NCBI GenBank assembly: GCA_000697475.1
Contig: JNEU01001073.1
Location: 40,690-104,689 of the forward strand
DNA: 64,000 nt
From: Lichtheimia corymbifera B2541
Taxonomy: Eukaryota > Mucoromycota > Mucoromycetes > Mucorales > Lichtheimiaceae
Direction: 5' to 3'
The position numbers and the translations under genes were made by a program. The first letter of the stretch is position 1, and each line of letters begins with the position of its first letter. Below are positions 59,050 to 64,000 of this stretch, piece after piece. The notes under the pieces were generated by a model. That model worked only from the letters and a program-made list of their open reading frames with translations. It was not told the origin of the DNA and did not search any database.

Positions 59050-59384
59050 TTTTGTGTCGATATGATTGCGGGAGTCTTTTAGAGAGAATAAAGAATCAAG
59101 AGAGGGAAGAGAGGGTAATGTGAGAGAATGGTTCAAGGCCCAAGGGAAAAAAAGAAGACAAGTGATGGGAGCCCCGTAAATATCATCATTCGATTCCGAC
59201 GAGCACTAAGCTGCATGATGGTGCATGGGCCAATCAGCGCTTTGTTGAACTGGTTTTTGGGACACAAACAAATACAATAACACTCACACACCCACACACA
59301 CGAGAAATAAAGTGCTTAGGGTAATTTGTATACACTCAAGGTTCAGGATGATGTTATTATTATATCATATCTTCTATTATCTTT
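59050..59384. other. eEF2 promoter region
   Basis: Contains the eEF2 upstream region on the minus strand and the 3' flank of the DUF4396-like gene. The minus-strand sequence just upstream of the eEF2 start is pyrimidine-rich (CTCTCTTGATTCTTTATTC), usual for highly expressed fungal genes. Confidence 0.5.
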
Positions 59385-60143
59385 CTAATGACAAGATTTA
59401 CCGAGAGCGCGTAATCTCCAATAATTGAAAGGAAGAGGAACGAGATATCCTGCGCCAGCACTTGCCGCAGCGGCCAGCCAGAATTGGGGATCGTCAAAAG
59501 CAACACGGCCCCCCATCAGGTGCCAATCGACAGCATTCTCCGCTAGTTCCATGGCCAACATACTTGCAAAGCTCATTCCCATAGCTGTTTTGAAAGAATC
59601 ACTGTAACTGAGACCAAGAGTGCGTCGTAAAAGGATTGTTTCGAGTGCAAGTGAACTAGTGATACCAGCAGCCTAAATGATGAAGCTTGTCAAAAAAAGA
59701 GAGAACCATGTGTGTGTTCCTGCTATACAACTTACCATGGCTGCGGCTGTCATCCAAACAGGGGACATGGTGGGATGATTTGCTTGCAAGTACCACATGG
59801 TCGAGAAATCACCCGTTGTACATCCAATCAGGCATCTGCATAATGTATGTGTGTGTGTATGTGTGTGTGTGAATATTATCTTTTGGTGTGTGTGCCGTGT
59901 TGTGTATCATCCAATTTACCTAAATGTATTGACTCGAGTACGCTGCCATGATACGCTATCTTTCCAAAATGCGAGGCTGTTTATGGGTGGTATAGGTTCT
60001 TGTTCTTGTTGCTTCTTTTGACTACAACACGACGACGACGTACGAGCTTGAGCCAATGTGGTAGTAGCAGTAGTCGCCCTTAGAGATAAAGTACTGCTTC
60101 GAGCGAGAGGTGTTCTCAATGACTGCAATGTCGTCAATGACAT
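59385..60143 (-). CDS. DUF4396-like multi-pass membrane protein
   Basis: Three exons (60143-59920, 59835-59736, 59672-59385) give exactly 204 codons. The N-terminal 75 residues are Ser/Thr/Arg-rich and lack acidic residues until QEQEPIPP, which suggests a mitochondrial presequence. The remainder has three to four hydrophobic helices with RCLIGCTTGDF, TAAAMAAGITSSLALE, GMSFASMLAMELAENAVD and a final VPLPFNYWRLRALGKSCH. The helix spacing and the P.NYWRL..GK.CH ending fit the DUF4396 family, whose biochemical role is unknown. The family name is from memory of its pattern, so I hold it moderately. Confidence 0.7.
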
Positions 60144-60650
60144 GAGGTGCGATTGAATAAGAGCGTATATGCAAGGATGTCTGTTCTCTCGCTCTCTCTG
60201 GCAAGCCACTTGGCAACCGTCGTATTTAAGCTCTTCGGAGTGAGATATCTGTTTTTGGGAGCTATGCGCGTCCACCCAGTATTTGGAATAAAATGTTAAA
60301 CCGACCCGAGTATCCGCGCAGGATGACGACGATCAATGAATATATAAAAAATACACATTGCATGGCTATCGTCATCCACCTTCTTCTTTTTCCACTGTTT
60401 CCTAATGCGCTTTGCTGTAATACACAATAATCCTCGATAGTTGTAATCCAATCCAATCCAATCCTGCTGCTCTTTCGATGTAAGTCAATGCTGAAAACTG
60501 ATACTTTATATTCGTAAATGTGTATACAATAGATGGATGATGGAGGAGATGTAATATAAGCTGGCGTGTACGGATAAATGAGGATCGTTGAGGAAGGGGA
60601 GGTTGATGACAAATGGCTGTATTGATGTATATAGAATGCACAAGGGTCGT
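60144..60650. other. Intergenic spacer
   Basis: Between the DUF4396-like gene start and the microprotein stop. Overlapping ORFs here have no motif. The sequence ATCCAATCCAATCCAATCC near 60446 is a short tandem repeat. Confidence 0.5.
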
Positions 60651-60889
60651 TTATATGCTTTCTTGCTGTTGCTGCTGTTCGTATTCTCGTTTCTTTTCTA
60701 ACAACATGGCCAATCGTTGCTCCTTTACAAGTCAAAGGCAAATGAGCGATTGCAAAGTGAACATGCAAAAACAAATGGTTGGTCTCTTACCTTGGCCTTG
60801 ATCTTGTAATCCTCCAAAAGATAGAAGCCGAATGCACCACCGATAAGAGCACCCATGGATACAGCAAATGCCTGACCGAATCTTGCCAT
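60651..60889 (-). CDS. 56-residue single-pass membrane microprotein (STMP1-like layout)
   Basis: Two exons (60889-60791 and 60722-60651) join in phase 0 to 57 codons including the stop. The N-terminus has one hydrophobic helix, AFAVSMGALIGGAFGFYLLE, followed by DYKIKAKEQ and a charged helix ending in a Gln run. The pattern of a short N-terminal helix with small residues, Y-L-x3-Y-x-I and then a basic/acidic helix resembles the short transmembrane mitochondrial protein STMP1. That likeness is my inference. Both splice sites are canonical (GTAAGA donor, TTGTAAAG acceptor). Function unknown. Confidence 0.7.
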
Positions 60890-61182
60890 TGGAGAATGAG
60901 AGAGAGAGAGTGGAAGAAAAAGTTAACCCCTGGCTTCAAAGCTCAAGCTGACACTGAATGCAAAAAGATGATGTCCTCTCGGTACTGTAGCCAATCGGAT
61001 AAGTTCAAGTAGACATGATGTGCACTGTCAGTGCAGAAACGAGCGAAAATAAAGGAACATGCATATTTTATATTCAAGTATCATATTACCCTTACAGAGG
61101 GTTCAGTATGTAATGCCTTTATACTCCCAACATCCTTCCTTTTTAGGAGTGATATATTAATTCAAGTGCGCTATTATACAAC
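60890..61182. other. Spacer upstream of the microprotein gene
   Basis: Contains the microprotein promoter on the minus strand. No other feature is seen. Confidence 0.5.
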
Positions 61183-61778
61183 ATGGAAAGATTGATGAGA
61201 GGCTTCATTGTGCTGATAACATCTGTCACGATAACATTGATAATGGCGCTGTATAACCGCTCTCCTCTCAAGGTCAACCCATCATTTATTGTATGCAGAG
61301 AAGCCATGTACTTTTTACAAGACCAATCACGGAAACAACCACCTTGTTTATTATTCCATCTGATCAGTTATATACTTCCAATCATCCACAAGCAAGCAAG
61401 AACGGCATGTGTAAGCTATCATGCAAAGTCCAAATGCGGTATGTAACAACCAATCCTTCCTTTATTATTCCATCTACATAGCTATCTATATACCGATTTG
61501 CCCACCACCATTGACCTCTTGGTCGTCCGTCATCACCCTTACCTGTGTCCCTACTCCTCAAAGTCAAAGCCAAAGTCGTCATCACAGTCATCCAGAAAGA
61601 CGCAGACGGAAAACAATGGGATCTTGCAGGCTTCCTTTTACCAACGAGATACAGTATGGGTCGTATCAAGCAACATCAAGTTGGCAAGAGAAGGCAACCT
61701 CTGCTTGTTTGTGTCATTATCCCAATCACCGCAACCGTTTTCATTGTCGTCATTGTTGTAACTATGGTTACAGTATAA
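61183..61778 (+). CDS. Possible small membrane protein, structure unresolved
   Basis: The ATG at 61183 begins a hydrophobic segment MRGFIVLITSVTITLIMAL, like a signal anchor. Near 61545-61778 another frame reads KVKAKVVITVIQKDADGKQW and ends with a strongly hydrophobic tail LLVCVIIPITATVFIVVIVV. A donor at 61439 (GTATGT) and an acceptor near 61481 (CATCTACATAG) are present, but I could not join all parts in one frame. It is either a small membrane protein with a missed intron or a decayed gene. Confidence 0.3.
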
Positions 61779-61879
61779 ATAAAAAAAGACAATCTGATAC
61801 AGGAATGATGATGATGACAATTTTGGCATACCTTTAGGCGATACTCTCTAAGGAAAAAAGCAAATCACCACCATACGAT

Positions 61880-63708
61880 CAATGTCGGATGATCCCTTGT
61901 TTCTTAGAAAGCGTTGCACGTCCATCCATCCATCCTAACCATTGCATTTCCAGTATTTGATATACAGAACCCTCCCCTGTGATCACTGCTGATATGTTGC
62001 CTTTCCATCCGGCCGTTGGTCCTCTCTCTCTCTTGATCGTTTCCCAATGTAGTTCAAGCATGTGAAGATTGCTTGTATGTATTTGAAAGTTGATATGGCA
62101 TCATCCACTCGAATATGTATGTATTGAATCAAGCTGCTACACGTAAATAAAGCTGCCCTTACACAATGGCTATCAGCTATCCACGTGAAGAGGCCGCAAG
62201 TAACTTGAGACAATGGAGACCTTGCTAATGGCAGCTGCTGTTACAGGATGGTTGTGGCAGAGGAGCGTGTTGTAGTAGTAGACTGACAAGATTGTGAACA
62301 CTGCTTGAGACAATAAAGTCATTGCTAATAGTAACTGCTGGAATGAATGCTGTTTCGTTTGATTGTGGCATTGGAGTGTGCAAGACAGTGTGTACTTTCA
62401 AGAAAGGCGTGTGTTGAAGTGGGGTGCACACGCCATGAGCTTGCCATTCAGCTCAAGACAAACGGATCAAGATATTCGTAGCATTGACATGGTGTATTGG
62501 AAGCAAGGCAATCGTTTGCAGATGGTGGTTGTACTTGAATGGGGGCAACAGTTGAGAATGGGAGGAGGAAGAGGGCAAGAAGCCAAGAGTGGGAGAGGTG
62601 GAAATTAAATAGATCAGACACTGCCATGCACTCTATAAATCACTCCTCGACCTTGATTGCCTCTCTCAAACCTGAAACTTGCACACAAGGTGCTCTAGGA
62701 CATGCTGATCAACTTTGTCTTAATAACGAACCCACACTTCATTTGAAAATTTCGAAAGGAAGAGCATAATGTGGGATTGACTATGACGGATGGAAATTGG
62801 GAAAGCGCCGGATTTATGAAAAAGTCAATTACTATGTAATTTCTTGGGATTCCCCATCTCGCACTTGAAACTTGGTCAGAAGGTACTCCCGCACATGCTG
62901 ATCAACTTCATTCATTTAAAAACCGCATGGTTCATTATGACCGGCCAGCCCAAATGTAGGAGAAAAGTAGGGTAGACGCTCCTGCTCCCTGAGATTGCCC
63001 ACCTCGAACCTGAAACTTTCACACAACATCCTTTCAACCACGCCGAGCAATTTCGTTCTCATAAAGTCCCCAGAGTTTATTATGAAAACATTGAATGTAG
63101 GAGAGACGACAAAAGGATGCTTACATAAATAGGGTGTGCGGCCGTGCGCGCCGATATTGCCCATCACGACCCCGAAGCTTGGTCAGGAGGTGCTCTCGGG
63201 CATGCTGATCAACATTATTCTCATAAAGCCTCTACACATCATTATGGAGATTTAGAGATACAGGCAGCTTTATGTTTTTATTATGCTGTAAGTGTGATGC
63301 TATATGACAAGTGGTGTTTGCTCATTGTGAAGTTGGCCCTGATAGAGCGGAAGGTGCGCAGGGGCGTGCTTGTGTAACACAGCTCATTTGCATGATACTT
63401 CACAATGAACAAACACCACTTGTCATATAGCATCACGTTTACAGCATATGTAAAGCATAAAGGTGCCTGTATCTCTAAACTTTACAATGAAACATGGGGT
63501 CTTCAATCGAACAAAGTTGCTCACCGGGGTCAAGCGCACCTTGGGTGCTAGTTTCACGATCGTCGTGGCCATTCTCAGATTCACCCAATGTCACCACCCA
63601 GCCAAGTAGATCTGGGTCGACCCCTTGAATTTTTTTTTCGACTTTGACTGGTGGTGACATTGCGAAATCTAGGATCGGCGAGCCTGATCGTGAAACTTGC
63701 ACCCAAGG
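61880..63708 (-). repeat. Dispersed composite repeat, copy C (inverted relative to A)
   Basis: Read on the minus strand it follows copy A closely from the inner hairpin (63664-63586) through the module array to the CCAACGGCCGGATGGAAAGG block near 62010. Shared landmarks include CGCGCACGGCCGCACACCCT and TTCCTTTCGAAATTTTCAAA, identical or nearly so in both. The left end stops near 61880, missing the last 600 bp of copy A. The right end is interrupted at 63708 by a poly(T) run. Confidence 0.9.
63284..63450. repeat. Inverted repeat with about 65-bp loop in copy C
   Basis: GTGATGCTATATGACAAGTG in the left arm pairs with CACTTGTCATATAGCATCAC in the right arm, perfectly over these 20 bp. Equivalent pairs occur in copy A at 27283-27455 and 27608-27785. 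Confidence 0.9.
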
Positions 63709-64000
63709 TTTTTTTTTTTTTTTGTATTACATGGTTTTTATTTAGGGCTTGGTGACCCATAAATGTGTATCGAAGTTTTATGTGATGGTAGGGGGGACAA
63801 TGGTAGGATGGCGGGCAATGAGGGCAAGAAGGCGGCTGCATGCGTGAGTGTGATTCCAAAGTTGTTGGTCAATGATACATCGCCAGTGAGTGTGCCATAT
63901 CGTTTGCAAGATGAGACCCAAACGGTCGACGTGATTGTAACAAAAGTCCATACGAGAGATCGTTTGAAAATGAATCGCCTGCCATGCCATCTCTGGTGTA
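63709..64000 (-). mobile_element. 3' end of a probable non-LTR (LINE-type) retrotransposon, truncated by the window
   Basis: On the minus strand a frame open to the window edge runs to a stop at 63778. It includes AWQAIHFQTISRMDFCYNHV and LGLILQTIWHTHWRCIIDQ, which resembles the region after the zinc-knuckle at the end of fungal LINE reverse-transcriptase proteins. About 55 bp beyond the stop is a 15-base poly(A) tract (T at 63709-63723 on the plus strand). The junction lies inside repeat copy C, directly after CACCCAAGG. A poly(A)-ended insertion is what target-primed reverse transcription leaves. The catalytic part is outside the window. Confidence 0.6.

Noticed and set aside
60262..60774. 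170-codon minus ORF between the DUF4396-like gene and the microprotein
   Set aside because: It overlaps the microprotein's second exon in another frame and has low-complexity Ser/Tyr/Ile content without a motif.
1..64000. CRISPR arrays, rRNA, tRNA genes, or viral genes
   Set aside because: No spaced direct-repeat arrays, rRNA-like conserved blocks, cloverleaf structures or viral hallmark proteins were seen on reading.

Overview
The window is nuclear DNA from a filamentous fungus, most likely a Mucoromycota (Mucorales-type) species. Nearly every gene is split by short GT-AG introns of about 45-150 bp. The identifiable proteins are conserved eukaryotic and fungal housekeeping proteins, and two intact genes plus one decayed locus belong to what I take to be a Mucoromycota-expanded protein family. 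No prokaryotic, plasmid or CRISPR features are present. I assembled gene models by hand from splice signals and reading-frame continuity; for most genes the spliced length is an exact multiple of three.

Layout, left to right: a peroxisomal alpha/beta hydrolase ending in AKL (0-1.4 kb, 5' truncated); CK2 regulatory subunit (-, 1.8-2.9); a C2H2-like protein with a nuclease-like core (-, 3.9-5.6) flanked by 18-bp minisatellite copies; a dispersed-repeat copy (6.2-7.5); a small bZIP factor (9.0-9.5); an ABTB1-type ankyrin/BTB adaptor (10.6-12.8); a cytosolic GH20 hexosaminidase (13.5-16.6); a gene-poor stretch (16.6-20); a decayed paralogue locus (-, 20-22.2); Cdc24-type Rho GEF (23.2-26.0); a large composite repeat (26.9-29.7); a CRAL-TRIO protein (30.9-33.0); a 1.5-kb insertion; a steroid-5-alpha-reductase-like enzyme (-, 34.8-35.8); Sec6 (36.2-38.5); a CHTOP/FoP-type RNA-export protein (39.6-40.2); a second, intact nuclease-like paralogue (-, 40.5-42.3); UBE3D-type E3 ligase (43.7-45.3); insertion plus repeat (45.5-48.5) and a UBE3D relic (48.9-49.4); an F-box/LRR protein (49.6-50.5); a copper P1B-ATPase with seven metal-binding domains (50.6-55.5); eEF2 (-, 55.9-59.0); a DUF4396-like membrane protein (-, 59.4-60.1); a 56-aa membrane microprotein (-, 60.7-60.9); a doubtful membrane ORF; and an inverted repeat copy interrupted by the 3' end of a probable LINE.

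The genes form no operon-like pathway. Sec6, Cdc24 and CRAL-TRIO proteins all bear on polarised growth and membrane traffic, but their proximity need not be meaningful. The accessory story is repeat-driven: at least four copies of one composite repeat, three copies of a shared 5' module, and direct duplications of neighbouring gene 3' ends on both sides of insertions. The most unusual gene-level features are a predicted 2-nt microexon in eEF2, the seven-HMA copper pump with a cysteine-rich insert, and the nuclease-like family.
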